This document shows, in pieces, positions 20,462-33,515 of a stretch of DNA of 64,000 nucleotides. Positions within the stretch are counted from its first letter, which is position 1. Each line of letters opens with the position of its first letter. The notes beneath the pieces were generated by a model. That model was not told the origin of the DNA, did no database searches, and saw only the letters and a list, made by a program, of their open reading frames with translations. A program made the translations under genes and the position numbers. Origin of the DNA: Hormiphora californensis (taxonomy: Eukaryota; Ctenophora; Tentaculata; Cydippida; Pleurobrachiidae); the NCBI GenBank assembly GCA_020137815.1, contig CM035351.1, positions 1,035,751 to 1,099,750 of the forward strand. The letters run 5' to 3'.

Positions 20462-23400
20462 ATCAGAGAGAAAAAGAGAAAGAGAGAGGGACGAATGATC
20501 GGTATTTATTGAGATTAAGCTTGCTAGGATCTGGGTAAAACTTCCCCTTTGAACGGTCAATTCTTTTGTGTGTGTGTTAGAATGGACTCTGAAAATGCAA
20601 ATTGCCCTATTTAGCATTCACTAACCCCACTATAATATAAAGCGCCTGGTCAACTGTATTCTCCTCCCTTTTTCAACCCCGCTCTTTTCTATTCTCTTGT
20701 GTTGGAGCACGGTGTTTTTCATCTTTCTCCAACCTTCTCTTTCTCCCAATCCTCCACGCACACAAAACAGTGAAATTGGGTGCATTATACTGCCAAACAG
20801 GTGTTTTGCATAGTAATAATCTCTCATGAGATTTAGAAAATGGTTCAATCTCTGTTACAATAACCAAGGAATAGGATAAAACATATTAAAACAGATTTCA
20901 TATGTCCCAAATCCCGATGTACATCGGTGTTTATCAAACTTTCATTTACAACTCCTTTTCCTTTGAAACATTGCCTCTCTTTTTTCGTCCAGAAAAGGGT
21001 CAACACCCTGCAAAGACAATAGTATATTTAGCGGGTTAATGGAATCATTCATCATACATTCAATCATGAGCTTCTTTCTCAACCTGCCAAAAGAGACAGG
21101 AGGGAAGAGAGAGGGAGTGAGAGAGAAACAGAGAGAAATGGAGAGAAACAGAGAAAGAGAGAAAGAGATAGCTGTAGTTGAGACACATGAACAGACCCCC
21201 TTGATACACTTTACCAGCTACACATGAACTTCCCTTCAGACATTGATGAATTCCCCCGAGAGGAGCCTGATAGGAAAATGAAGGAGGGTGGCACTGTATA
21301 TATCTCCTGCCAGAAGCCCTCTGGAGCGCCCTCCCCCTCCATCTCCTTTATCCACAATGGATCTATAGTTGTACCAGATTCAAGGAGGAGGGTGATTGAT
21401 GGGGGTGTCAGGCTGACAATTGGACCCCTCCAAATGAGTGACAATGGAGTGTATCAGTGTATGGCGGGCAATCCTGCTGGGGTTGTGAAAAGTAAAACCT
21501 TCACCATAACAGTTCAGCGTGAGTTGGAGAGCCTCTACTGAGCCATGTAGCACCCAATTGTGGAGCTATAAGCTGTATCATGTAGCACGCCCCCAATTGT
21601 GGAACTATAAGCTGTACAATGTAGCACCTAATCCTGGAACTAAGCTGTGCTATAATTGTAGCCCTCCCTGTGCTATAATAGCCCCACCTGTGTGTGAATG
21701 ATTTGACATTTAGCAGTTTTAGCACTGTATAATAATAAACAGTGTATATCTGTTGGATTGGAATTAAAGTGTAAAATGGTTGTGGAAAATGATTGAAATC
21801 AACTAGGTGATTCTTCACCACAAATATGGACATAGCTACATCGCTGAAACATGTATTGTCTACTAAATCTCTGCTACAAGTCTGCTACATGATGATAAAT
21901 TGTAAAACATGGAGATGTGTGATTTATCAGCTACAAAACGACAGCCGATCTGATTATTGTCCACTATCATCAGCTACCTTCTCGCCCCCCTACATGTGTC
22001 TCCTACAATCTACATGTGCAGTAATTCTTGGTATATGACAGTTATCCATGAGATGATTGTGATTGACAGCATGCTGATACCCAATATATGTACTATTGAT
22101 TCCTAAACTCTACATGTTCACAAATTATAGCCCCGATGGTGCCGGTATGAAGCCAGTGTTTTTTGTGCAAGAGGTGCTAACTAACAGACTATAAAGAGCT
22201 GTAGCTATCCGTTTGATTTCCCCCTCCTCCTCTTTCCCCGCTCCCATCTTCCTCATCTTCCCATGGCTTCCGTCTGCGTGTCACTGTCTCTTATGATTGA
22301 GCAGAGATTGTCAGAATGCTATACCGCCAAGGAAGTCGCAACAACTTTATATACTGCTAAAAGCATGATTTATCACCATCTATAACCGATATAAACCATT
22401 TGATAAACCTTTGCCCCCTTCAGATCAAACCGAAAGTTTATTTATTACGGAACGACCCAACAACGTTACAGTTAAAGCGGGTGGCCCAGTAACATTGATA
22501 TGTCAGTTTAACCGAGAAGTTACACAATTTGGATGGTAGGTCCTGTTTTTAGGGTGGGGTGCTTGTTTCCTACTCAATTCAAAGTGAACCTAATTTAGGG
22601 CGAGGGGTTGTTTCTACTCACTGCAACTTTGTAGCTGGAAGAGCTAACTTGATGTAACGCGCGAAACACTTTTTTGGAGCCAGTTAGCATTTACTGTTCG
22701 TTTGGCGCGCCCGCGCGCGGTCTGGGAAACTCACTCGTGGGCTCCAGACTGCCGCCGTCTGGCCCCCTCTCACATGGTCACAGCCCCATTTTGACACGCT
22801 TATCTCCCCTTGTACACCCACACTTGTACCGTTGCATTGCGCGAAACAGTCTGAATAAGAAACACCCTCACAGGATATTCAAGCGTCTAGACGGCAAGCC
22901 TGTGTCTGAAACGATTATGTCCAAACGAAACAGGGGACACTGGAAATATGTCAATGGGGCAAATTTGCTGATTGAAACGGTCGATAGAAATGACAGTGGT
23001 TGGTATACGTGTTTCGGACGAGATGATGAAAATGAAGTGTCGACAAAAGCATCTGTCACCGTTATTTGTAAGTGAAATATTGACCCGTCGGCCGTCCATT
23101 TCAAACTCATTTGCAATTAATTTGGAAAAATGATATTTATAAATGTCTCTCTCTCCCGATTAGATTTTGATAAGAGTAGAGCCCTAGGACCGAGGGACCA
23201 AGCAGGTACTACTAGGTAGTACAGCTTCACTCTCTTGTGTGGTACCTATTGGGTATCCCGTCCCCCAACTATCTTGGACCAGAGAGAATGATAGGCAGAT
23301 TACCCTGGTTACCGAACGAGATGGTTACATGGTGAGAACCTAAATAGTTAATATCATTCTGATTCCAATTCTGATTCTGATTTCCTGTCACGTCTCCCAC

Positions 23401-26400
23401 CTAATTTTTGTCTAATCAGCCAGTAGACGTGTACGGCACTGCAGTTCTGATACCCGTAATAACCTCTCCTCCCTTTCTTGCAGATGACCCAGTTGTTTGA
23501 TGAAGATATGCCAACCTACACCCTAACCATTACCAATGTAACTGAATCTGACAAGGGGAACTACAGATGTTCTGCTGTTAACAGTAAGATGGATAAAAAT
23601 GCCGGTTCTTGGAACAGCAAACCTGGAAAATTCTCTGTCCGAGGTATAACTATGTGAATTGGGTAGACATTTTCAAATGTCAATATACACTTTTTCCCTA
23701 CAACTTTTTAGAGGGCGGCAGCCGTTTACAGCTCATTCGTCCTGTCGGCTTTTGAAATAGCTTTGTTTGATAGGTATGGCAACTTGTTAATGCTGAGGTT
23801 TGAGAACCACTCCCCCTTTTTTCAGAGAGCGGGTTAGAGCCTAGTGAATACGTAGTGTCACATCAAACCACTACCCTCCCTGGTAAAACTGTGACACTAA
23901 GCTGCAGCGTACAGGCGGACCCCGCACCCTCTGTGACTTGGATTAAAGTGGATAGGGCAGGGAGCAACCCAGTTTCCTCGGATACCAACCGTTACTCCTT
24001 CATAAATACAGACGATGAACATCACCGGTACAATTTCACCATGGTGATCAATGATGTCCAACTGGATGATCACAATACCCGATATATGTGCTCAGTGAAG
24101 AACCGACTAGGAACAACTAAAAGTCCTAAAATGACACTCCTAGTCAACTGTAAGTGTAATTCAGGAACCACTGCTATCATCCCCTGTTTTTGGATGTCTG
24201 GCGTTGCCGGACCCCGGCAGTGCGTGCAGATCGGTCCAGCGCCACCAGACAGATTTTGGGGTCTTAAAATTCCACTTTCTCTCCAGACATCCAGTGTAGA
24301 GAAGATAAGGCGGTTCAGGAGAAGCTATTCAATGTTCAGGAACCTGCCCAGATAGCCTGTCCCGGGGTGTTTTCAGCCCATCCTAAACCCTCCACTACCT
24401 GGTTCTATGACACCACCACCAGGTATGTGTGAGAGATAAACGGATCAGCAGTGCACATCTGTCAGAGCGTTCAAGATAAGAGAATGTCTCTAATTTTAAC
24501 CATGATGTCGTCATATGACATCACCGCCCTACTTCATATGACATCAATATGGTGCAGTGAGGTGGTTTGCAGCGAGATACGATTAGTTTAGGGGCTAGTA
24601 TGGTCGGGGGGCCGGGGAGCTCCTCCCGGGAGGGGGGGGGGGCTCTAGAGCCTGTCTAGAAACCAATAGTAACACAATATTGGGAGATGGTTGATAATAC
24701 TACTACTACTACTACTATAGTCCTGATAATATCCTCATAATATTAATAAGATCTCCTCTATTTCCACAGTTCGATGAGAGAGAGGGCATTGACCCTGTCT
24801 ACAGATAGCCTGACTGATGGAGACGCTGGAAAGTACATCTGTATTGCTAGTAACCCCCTTGGCAACTGCTCATACACGATCAACATCAAGGCCCAGGATC
24901 CCAGAAGTGTTACTTCTGGTAAGGGATAACTTGGATAATTAGAACAAGCCAATAAAACTCAGAAAACAAAAAACAGTTCCTTTTATTCTCTTGTGTACAT
25001 GTGATATCAGCCCCATCCCCCTCTCACACATCTCCCCTGGGGGGGGGCCGGCTGAAGTTTTTGAAGTTTGAAGTTTTCCACCCTACTTTTTGAGTTTTTG
25101 AAGTTTTTGAAGTTGACTTCAAAAACTTCAAAAAATCCATGGCACAATTTGGTGTAAAAAAATTTAAATTTTTTGTAAAAACAGATTTTATTTTCATTCT
25201 ATAACTCAAAAAATTGCCTAGAAAATGCTAAGAAAGTGTTTAAAAATTATGAAGTAAATTTTCAAAATTTTTTTTGGGGCCACACCCTTTTTGCCAGTTT
25301 CACAAAATGCAAATTTTTTATGAAGGGAGTAGTGAAAAAAATATGGACACCAAAATCATCAGCGGCCTCGAGTTAGTGGGGGTACGTGCCAAAATGAAGT
25401 CTCCACCTCATCTAATTCGAGGGATAATGGGATATTTACATAATTTTGTGTATGCGCATGACTGTTTTTTGGCTATACCGGTTTTAATGGTTTATGACAG
25501 TCTATAGGATTTTTAAAGGGGTGTATCTTGTTCGGAATATGCAAGTTTGTATAAGAGTTATGAAGCAACATAGGGCCTATCTCCAACGGTTTAGGAGATA
25601 TGAGTTTTTGAAGTTTTTGAAGTTTTCCACCCAAAGTTTCTCTTTGAAGTTTTTGAAGTTGACTTCAAAAACTTCAAAAACTTCAGCCGGCCCCCCCCCC
25701 TCTCCCCTCCTCCCCTCAGGTAGTAACAGACTGCTCCTAATTCTAATGGTGGCCCTTGCCTTCGCTGTCTTTGTCATCATAGGTTTCATTATCTTCATGC
25801 AAATGAGGAAAAGGAACAAGAAGAAGAAGCTGCAGAGCACCGAGGCACTGGAGAGGCTCAACCAGCCGGTGTTTAGTATGACTAATGGGTACGAGGAGGG
25901 AGATCAGCTGCCATCTCCTTCTGCCAACATGACACACAACCAACTATATAGTGTGAGTATCTTGATCCTACAATTATATAGACTGCCATCTCTCATCTCT
26001 GACTAAACCGTGCTGTGTGCAGTCATGTAGTACAAACAGAATTATGTCTTTCTAGATCCCCCTTTCCTGATCTAAAATTTTCAAATCCTCATTTGTGACG
26101 ATCATGTTTCAGACGCTGTCCAAGTTTGGATCATGGCAGATAGCCAAAACTCGGCTACGGAACCCAACAATCCTAGGAGAGGGCCAATTTGGGAGTGTGT
26201 ATAAGGCTGAACTGAGATCTCTCGATGGATCACCCTCTATTTATGTAGCCATTAAACAAATCAAGGTGAGAAATCTCCCTGAAATTAAAGTGTTCTTGGA
26301 TCTAATTTTTGTGGCACATGTGAGCAACTCAACTTAGCCTCAATCCCTCCTATATCCTAATCATAATCCCATCTCCCAGGACGACAACAACATGGAGGCG

Positions 26401-27680
26401 GTACGAGACTACGAGAAAGAGATGCTGATGATGACCCAACTCCAGCACCCTAACATTGTCAAACTAATCGGTCTGTGTACCGACTCTGCTCCCTACTACA
26501 TTCTCACTGAGTTTATGGAGAAAGGGAACCTAGCTGAGTACCTGCAGCAGTTAGCCCAGTGCAAGACGGACAGACTGACATTGGCTGATCAGATCAGAAT
26601 TTGTCATCAGGTTGCAGCAGGTAATGAAGGGAAATTATCAGATGAATTTGTAGATTGGTAATGTTTCCAGTCTGCTTACTTTCAGTCTGCTTACTGCTTT
26701 TACAGAAAACACAAAAAGATTCGATTTACGAACTTTACTAGTCCCCCAATTATTACTTTCCAAATAAAACTACAGTTCCCCATCTCCATCTTCCACACAC
26801 CCAGGACTTCACTATATGGAGGAGAAGGAATTTGTACACAGGGACGTTGCTGCCAGGAACTGTCTAGTAGGACGGGATCTGGTCGTGAAAGTGGCTGATT
26901 TTGGCCTCAGTCGCAGTGTCCACGGCAGAGAGATCTACCAGAAGGTATGTAACGATTTTATTGAGGATTTTGCTTATAGTGTAGATTCCCATTTCACAAC
27001 TTGTTTGTGAGGTTCAGTTCCCAAAATACCAATTTATAGTTGCTCCTACCGTGACACAAAGAAATTCCAGGACGGTGGGACGGTGCCAATACGATGGATG
27101 TCTCCAGAAGCCATCCAATATGGCCACTACACCACCGCTAATGATGTCTGGGCTTATGGAGTGTGTATGTGGGAGGTATTTGCCTATGGAGTCATCCCGT
27201 ACAATGCTTGGACCAACGAGGACGTAGCCACTAACGTTCAAAATGTGAGTTTCTACCTGTTTTTCATAGAGTTTTCATAGGACATAGAGTTTTCAGAATT
27301 CATAGGTATTTACTTTTTAGAGTGAGAATAGAAAGACATTTGTACTACAAACTTTTTAGGTATCAAATACTACAATATTAGGCGTCAACAGACATCAGCT
27401 TGTGTTAGGCTTCTGCTTTTGACACCCTCCCTTTCTAATAGAAATTCTATCTCTCTCATTCTCTCTCGCTCTCTCTCTCTATCTTCTTATCTTTTTGTCT
27501 ACATCTGTCTGCTTCTCAAACCATCCTAACCATCTCTCTCCTCTCTCTCAGGGTTGTCGTCTGATAAAGCCGGACAACTGTCCCCAAACCATCTATAACA
27601 TAATGCTAAACTGCTGGAGCGAACATGCAGACCATCGGCCAAGGTTCCACTTCATATTGGAATCACTCCACGCCCTCTAA
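15686..27680 (+). CDS. Receptor tyrosine kinase with six Ig-like domains
   Basis: Exons: 15686-15749, 15833-15964, 16207-16297, 17415-17596, 21240-21518, 22424-22535, 22874-23067, 23164-23205, 23225-23331, 23484-23643, 23826-24149, 24287-24422, 24770-24918, 25720-25952, 26113-26265, 26380-26620, 26805-26944, 27071-27244, 27552-27680; 1013 aa with all phases matching. A signal peptide covers 1-21. Six Ig-like domains follow to about 650 (for example [36 protein letters not shown]). One membrane helix lies near 661-684 ([19 protein letters not shown]). The kinase spans about 745-1010: LGEGQFGSV loop, Lys783 in [12 protein letters not shown] with Asp880, DFG Asp898 and PIRWMSPEA. The protein stops right after the kinase C-lobe, so it has no C-terminal docking tail. 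The activation loop has a single Tyr (REIYQKDGG). It is a plasma-membrane receptor resembling Ig-RTKs of sponges; the ligand is unknown. One odd point is the 19-base gap at 23206-23224 (see findings). Confidence 0.92.
18335..18480. repeat. About 27-bp tandem repeat in RTK intron
   Basis: Five units of TAGCTCTCTCTTCAGCAATCAC with short linkers, in the 3.6-kb intron between exons 4 and 5. Confidence 0.85.
18800..20150. repeat. CT microsatellites in RTK intron
   Basis: CT runs at about 18800-18870, 19231-19322 and 19988-20150, with related GA runs at 20375-20490. They lie in the same intron and do not code. Confidence 0.9.
25037..25703. mobile_element. Inverted-repeat element in RTK intron
   Basis: The ends are inverted copies: a G run plus CCGGCTGAAGTTTTTGAAG on the left and CTTCAAAAACTTCAGCCGG plus a C run on the right. 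Each end also folds on itself through TTTTTGAAGT-TG-ACTTCAAAAA (about 25090-25128 and 25636-25675). There is no ORF of substance. It lies just before the exon encoding the membrane helix. Confidence 0.65.
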
Positions 27681-30110
27681 TTAGTAGCAGAAACAGTGTG
27701 TATTGCTGCAGAGACTGATATAATGTAGACTTGTCAGCCAGTTGCTTAAATGATGGTCCCAGTCGTAGGTTGTTGAGTAACAAGTCGTAGGCGTAACATC
27801 ACAAAACTGAACTCTTGGGATGTGAGAGAGATATGATATTAGGAGCTGCCATTGTTTTGATGAATATAAGCACATTGTTGTGGAAACTGGACGGTGAAGA
27901 AAACGTTTTTAGGACTTAACTTCTGAAGCATCCCTGTCAGACGCATTGAACTGACCAAAGGAGTCACCTGATAATATCAGTGTTTGTTTTACAAGTGACA
28001 GTTCATGTGTTTGTTTTACAAGTGCATGTAAACCTGTACAAGTGTACATTTTACCAATTGAAACAGAGAATTGTGAGCGGATAAAATAATGAGAACACAT
28101 GCTGATAAATTATGAAATGAGGCGTGTGTGTTTTTTGTTTTAGTTAATGGCCGTGTGTCCTTACTATTATTGGATAGTATGAGTAATTACTATAGCTAAT
28201 TCCTACTTTTAAGTATCCTAAATGTAGCTAATGGGCTAATTATAATGGGCCAGTGCAGTATTTAGAGTGGAATTGGCATTGTTTTCTTACAGTTTATAAT
28301 CATTCCCTGGACTCCATATTTTATCTACACAAGTGTGTGACGCGATTAGATATTCTCTTACTCTATGTATTTGTTGCGTTGATTTCTTTTCTAATTTTTT
28401 ACACCAAATTAAATTAAAATGCTGTGTTTTAATTGTTCTCTTGCTTTCAGTTTCCCACTCCTAGAAACTGTAAGTACGTTTGAGTGTCCAGTGTCCACTC
28501 CCATGCAAGTTTGCAGCGATAGTTATGGTAAGAGTCAGGTTACCACGGATGGAGAGTGGAGAGTGGAGAGTCTAAAGCATAGCAAAGCTGAGCCTTGGTT
28601 ATTGAATTTTGAAGGGGCCGGGCTATGCGCCGACGCGAAGATCAAAATTATCATCTGCTTAAAAGTAAGTGCGCGCGCGTTTTCAAGTCAATTTAAAACT
28701 TAAATTTAAAAAACACGCACGTTCGCGTTTTTTTTCTGGTCCAATTTCCTTCTCTTTAGACTTTAGTTTGATTTAAGCACTTTAAACCGACCTAATCAAT
28801 GTTAAATTAGCGGTTCACTTCCTCCTTGGCTTTCTTAATGCACATTTTCATTTTCACTCATAAAAAACTTCAAAGTTCAATCCAAGAGAGAAAATGGTCC
28901 AAATAACTAAACGCTAATTCTATAGAATTCGACCATATTATCAAATTTTACCAAAATGGACTATGACGGCCTCCCTTGCTGTCAGAGCATTGGCCTGACC
29001 CTATTCTCGTGCACGTGAGAACTGTGGTCAGAGCATTGGCCTGACAGCTCCCTTGCCCCACCAGGACTCGGGAGACTACTGTCAGAGCATTGGCCTGACC
29101 CATTCTCAGAGCATTGGCCTGACAGGGAGACTATAGATCTCCTGGGAAATCCCTCAGAGACGTCCGAGCTAGGGGGCATAAGATGGGAGACGTCATTTAC
29201 TGCAAAAATAGTGACTCAGTGACAATTCTGACACAGTTTTTTGGGGATGCATGACATCTCGGGAGGTTCGCTATTATCCCCGGTTGGGAGGTTTGTGGGG
29301 AAGTCCCCTGGAGATCTACCGGAGGTGCAGAGGAGGACGTAATTATAGATGCATTGCCCGAGATGCAATTTACTGCCAAAAAGTGTGCCAGACATGTGAC
29401 TGAGTCACTTTTTTGGCATCAGATTACTCTTGTTGGGAGGTGCATCTATTCTCATCCCCCAGCTGGAAGGCTATACATAGGGGACTTGATATATCTTGGT
29501 AACGAAATTACTCCTCACATGATGTCACATCACGCTTTGGCATGCCTGCAAGGTAGCTTTGTTACCAATGATATATCAGGCACGTGTTTGCATTTATCGA
29601 ACATGTTTTAACTTGCCACTTTCCTGCATGACTGATGGTACCAGGGAGGGGCTCCTGTAGCAGTAGAGGCGAGACCTCTTGGAGCATTTAATCTGATATT
29701 ATTATTGCCGGACTCTGTGCATGCAAATTCCGTGGGCGTGCCTCAATATGCAATCAGCTCAGGGAGAGATTAGAGGACGATATCTCACAAACTGTGGAGA
29801 GTTAGTTGCAATTTTTAGAGAGGAAACATTGATGCATTTTGGCGTGGTTCAATCTGATAACGAAAATGAAATTCCTTATCTAAATTGAAACATATATTTT
29901 CGGGTTAACTGAATATAACGCTCTTACCATGTACCATCACGCAGGAGACAAATGGTTTTTAGGAGGGGCAGGTGAGATGTTGGGAAAGTACTGCTAAAAT
30001 AGCACAATTCACTTACCCCTCTCTCGCAACGTGACTTCCGGAACGACAGACATCAAGGTCTGAGAGGGTGGTGCCGGAGTCTTTGAGTACCGGGACCACG
30101 TGAGAAAGGA

Positions 30111-30169
<59 letters not shown>

Positions 30170-30712
30170 GCTGCTAGCGAGAATAGATGCAGCAGTAGAT
30201 AGAGAGAGGATGTCTCTCACTCTCATCTAATTTACAGTCCGTACGGTCGGGGGGACACGCCACAACATGCTAGTATGCTACAACCCAGCCCAGGCTCCTC
30301 CTGGACATCACATTTTTTGTTTCATCGCTTTGTTTCATCGCTCACAGTTTCTTTTATTTGTGATTCAAGTTATTGAATATTGAAATCTTAGCCTTTCTTT
30401 ATTTGTATAATAGTCCCCTCCCAACCCTTCTTTAATTGTTTCACAATTTTCTCTCAGCTGATGCCTCATATCCTATTTCGGTTTGTTGAGTAATGGGTGG
30501 ATATTGTGTTGATCTTGTTTTTCTGCTCCAAAATTAAAATTGAGCCTTCTACCCGTCTATATAGAATTAATTTTACTGTTTACAGTTGTCTAAAATTTCC
30601 CGATAACAGCTTTCAGTTCTGTTCAGTTTATAACGGTTTTTCGTATATCTTTGCTAGATATTGGCAATATTCCAACCTAACCGTCTCATGTTACCAGACA
30701 TAGCCAGGCAAA
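27681..30712. other. Intergenic region between RTK and cyclin-like gene
   Basis: No convincing exon found. Contents: short interspersed repeat at 28981-29128, a loosely duplicated GATGCAATTTACTGCCAAAA segment near 29190-29420, and a GA microsatellite at 30112-30165. Confidence 0.5.
28981..29128. repeat. Short interspersed palindromic repeat, copies 3 and 4
   Basis: GTCAGAGCATTGGCCTGAC, the complement of the 10407 motif, occurs four times here (one truncated) around TTCTCGTGCACGTGAGAA. This indicates a dispersed family, apparently with one copy nested near another. Confidence 0.75.
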
Positions 30713-32650
30713 ATGATAACAGAACTGCGACGACGGTTATCGAGACGACAGAGAAAATGTGGACGGAGTGTCAGGGAGTTCCTGGGTGACTTCCTTAGCC
30801 AGGGTGGGGCATCTGTTTCAACGACAAGCCCAGGGACCGGTGGTGGATGTGTGATTGGTATTAATGTCAGGAGGATCATACTAGATTGGATCTTTGAGGT
30901 AGGCGGGCGCGACTTTTTGGTGCCACCCAGTATATGCCAGGGTCGCGGGTGTGGCTTCATAGTAGGTCTCTCTCTCTCTCTTTCTCACATGAACTTAAAG
31001 GAAGGGTGTGAGAGAGAAATGAGATAGATGAATTAGACTTAAAGCGAAAGTGAGAGAGAGAGTACGTGGGGGAGTGTGTTATAGACTAATTTCTATCAGG
31101 AAGATACCCCATTACCCCACTTTCCTTCTGTCCCGGCTGCAGCAGCTCTCTGTAGTTCTCTCTCAAAACTTTCTGTAGTTCTCTCTCGCCCCTCTCAAAA
31201 ATTCTAACTATAAATTATCCCTCCCATTTAGCTAGTCCATACCACTGAAGGGATAGACACAGTCCGAGTTTTTTCTACTTTCTGTATCCTTTTTGACAGG
31301 TAAGAAATAAGTGATCAGCTTCTTGAAAATATGTTAGTAGATCCTAATCCCAATATTTTCTAATAAGTACCCATCTCCTAATTCCAGATATCTCGCCCGG
31401 AAATCAGTACCAACTTCAGAACTTCAACCAACAGCATTAGCAGTGCTTCTAACATCCAGCAGACTTGTAGACCCCCTTAGACCAATCTCTATACTTCCCC
31501 GTCTGGAGAATTTACGAGTTTTCTCCAAGCACGAGGTAAATATTTTTCATGTTTTAACCCCTCTTTTCCACACTAGGGAGCGAGAATTTTAATATTGTAT
31601 TATGGGGAAAAAGATAGGAACTCAACGTTTCAAGGGTCCCGATTTTTCTCTCCTATTCCTTCACTAGTTTTATGGGAAAACATTTTTATTTGAAATCGGG
31701 ATCATGATATATCTCATTCTGCGGTAGGATCTGCACTCTGCAGCGGTCCCCTTCTCTTATATTAGGGTGGGGCTCACATGCACAGTGCTCTCCCATCTCA
31801 CAAGCATTTTATCCCCCTCCTCTCCGCAGGAACTGCGGTTGGAACTGGACAATTTAGCGAGTTCTGGCGTCATTCTTCCCTCCGATCAACTAAAACCTCT
31901 GTCGGGTATTTTGCTGGAGAGGCACAGCTATACAGAGGTGGAACAAGTCCTGAACCACGCCCTTCTCCTTCTACCTCTATCACACATTGGTATGTAAATA
32001 TTAACATAATACTCCCTGGCTACCTGCTCCTCCCTCTCTCTCTGTCTGTTCTTGTCTAGACAGAGAGAAATATGCAGCCCCACGGCACCTCTCAACAAAC
32101 TAAGTGTGTCTTGTTATCAGCCAAATATTAAATATACCACCTCCTCTCTGGGTCCACATTCCTCTCTTAAAATAACCACTCATGTTGCCGTATGCATATA
32201 TTCCACTTTTTCTAGCTTTCTCTCCCCTCCCCTCTCCCTCCCCTCTCTCCCTCCCCTCTCTCCCTCCCTTCTAACCGTATTCAATCTCGCAGCTTGTCCC
32301 ATGGAAAGCAACGCAGCAGTTCTGGCAGCAGCTTGTACCCTTGAGGGGTGCACTAGAGTACTAGGAAAAGCAGCAACATTCAGTTCCTTTATCATGATCT
32401 TTCTCTACACATTCACAAGGTATGTCCAGATCATACCCCCCCCCCCTGAATGAAGTTTGTTGTGGTGACTTAACCCTTCTGCATTCCTATTTTATAGTAT
32501 TTTGCAGCCCAATACCTATATTACCTAACCTACTACATTCCTCTAAATTCGAACTTTTTAGGAACCTGTGGATCTAGTGAGGAAGATGTTAAAAGAATCG
32601 CTTCAAGACTGAGATCAAAGGGAGAGAAATCAGAGACTCGTCAGAAATGA
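30713..32650 (+). CDS. Divergent cyclin-like protein
   Basis: Exons 30713-30898, 31232-31299, 31388-31535, 31830-31989 and 32293-32419 have matching phases and give about 230 aa. The last exon is unresolved: splicing to 32562 in the derived phase stops after five residues, an acceptor near 32511 gives about 20, and a frame one base off gives a longer Lys/Ser-rich tail to 32650. After a basic N terminus, the segment from about residue 50 matches the cyclin N-box pattern: RRIILDWIFE, then FDRYLARK, then ELQPTALAVLLTSSRLVDP. A second five-helix-like stretch (ESNAAVLAAACTLEGC) could be the C-box. Cyclins bind and activate CDKs; conservation here is weak, so the family call is tentative and the CDK partner unknown. 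Confidence 0.55.
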
Positions 32651-33515
32651 GAGAAATTAAGACACTTTTTAGAGTGGCGGTTTTCCGTTCTTTTGGAATT
32701 CAAATATTTGTTCAAAAGACTATTGCATTTGTCAGATATGCTTCATGCTTCTTCAGTTATATCTGACTAATTATCTGTTTCCACGGTGATCTCATACGGC
32801 TAGACTCCGCTATGTCCATGATATTGTGTTGTTTGTAGAAATCTGGAACATGTTTGTACTTGCCACCGAGGGTGGAGCAAGCTTGTCTTGAACTCACAGC
32901 TCACTACTCTGTCAACATGCAGAGAACCGTGTGTGGAGGGCGCGAGGTCTTCCAAACAATTCATTGTGCGCAAATCACGCGCGCACTCTCTCCATGTGAA
33001 ATGTCAGGATGCGGCGCTGACAAGGGCCACGGAGTGTGGGAGACCCGATCTGAGCACATTGTCAAAACGGGATCTAGCTCTGCCAAACAGAAAATGAGAA
33101 AGTTCAACCAACCAAAAACCTGTTGGGCAAGGATTCCATTCAAGACAGTTATGGAAACAATTTGATTATTTTAGATAAAATTCAGAATTACACACGATCA
33201 CAAAGCTAATAGATAAAAAGTTCTGCCGACTGTCATTATTCAAATTAAATTTCAATTAATGATTTATTGATCAGAGGCATATTTTCCTGCTATTGCAGAT
33301 TATATAATTGACAGAATTATTAAAAACTGACTCAACATTGAGACTGTAAAATATTTTCACTCTATAGACTATAGACTATAGTTTGAGCCAATGCAACTGT
33401 AGTTCTAAGATTTTGTATTGTCTTTGAAGGCCACGCATGATTGTCTGAACAATTAAAACTAACACACTCGTCTAAAATCAAGATAGCTACCATTTTAAAA
33501 TTGTCTGAAACTCTA

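Noticed and set aside
32854-33165. 103-codon plus-strand ORF
   Set aside because: Part of it (near 33040-33090) recurs near 34770-34810 as a dispersed repeat; no domain seen.
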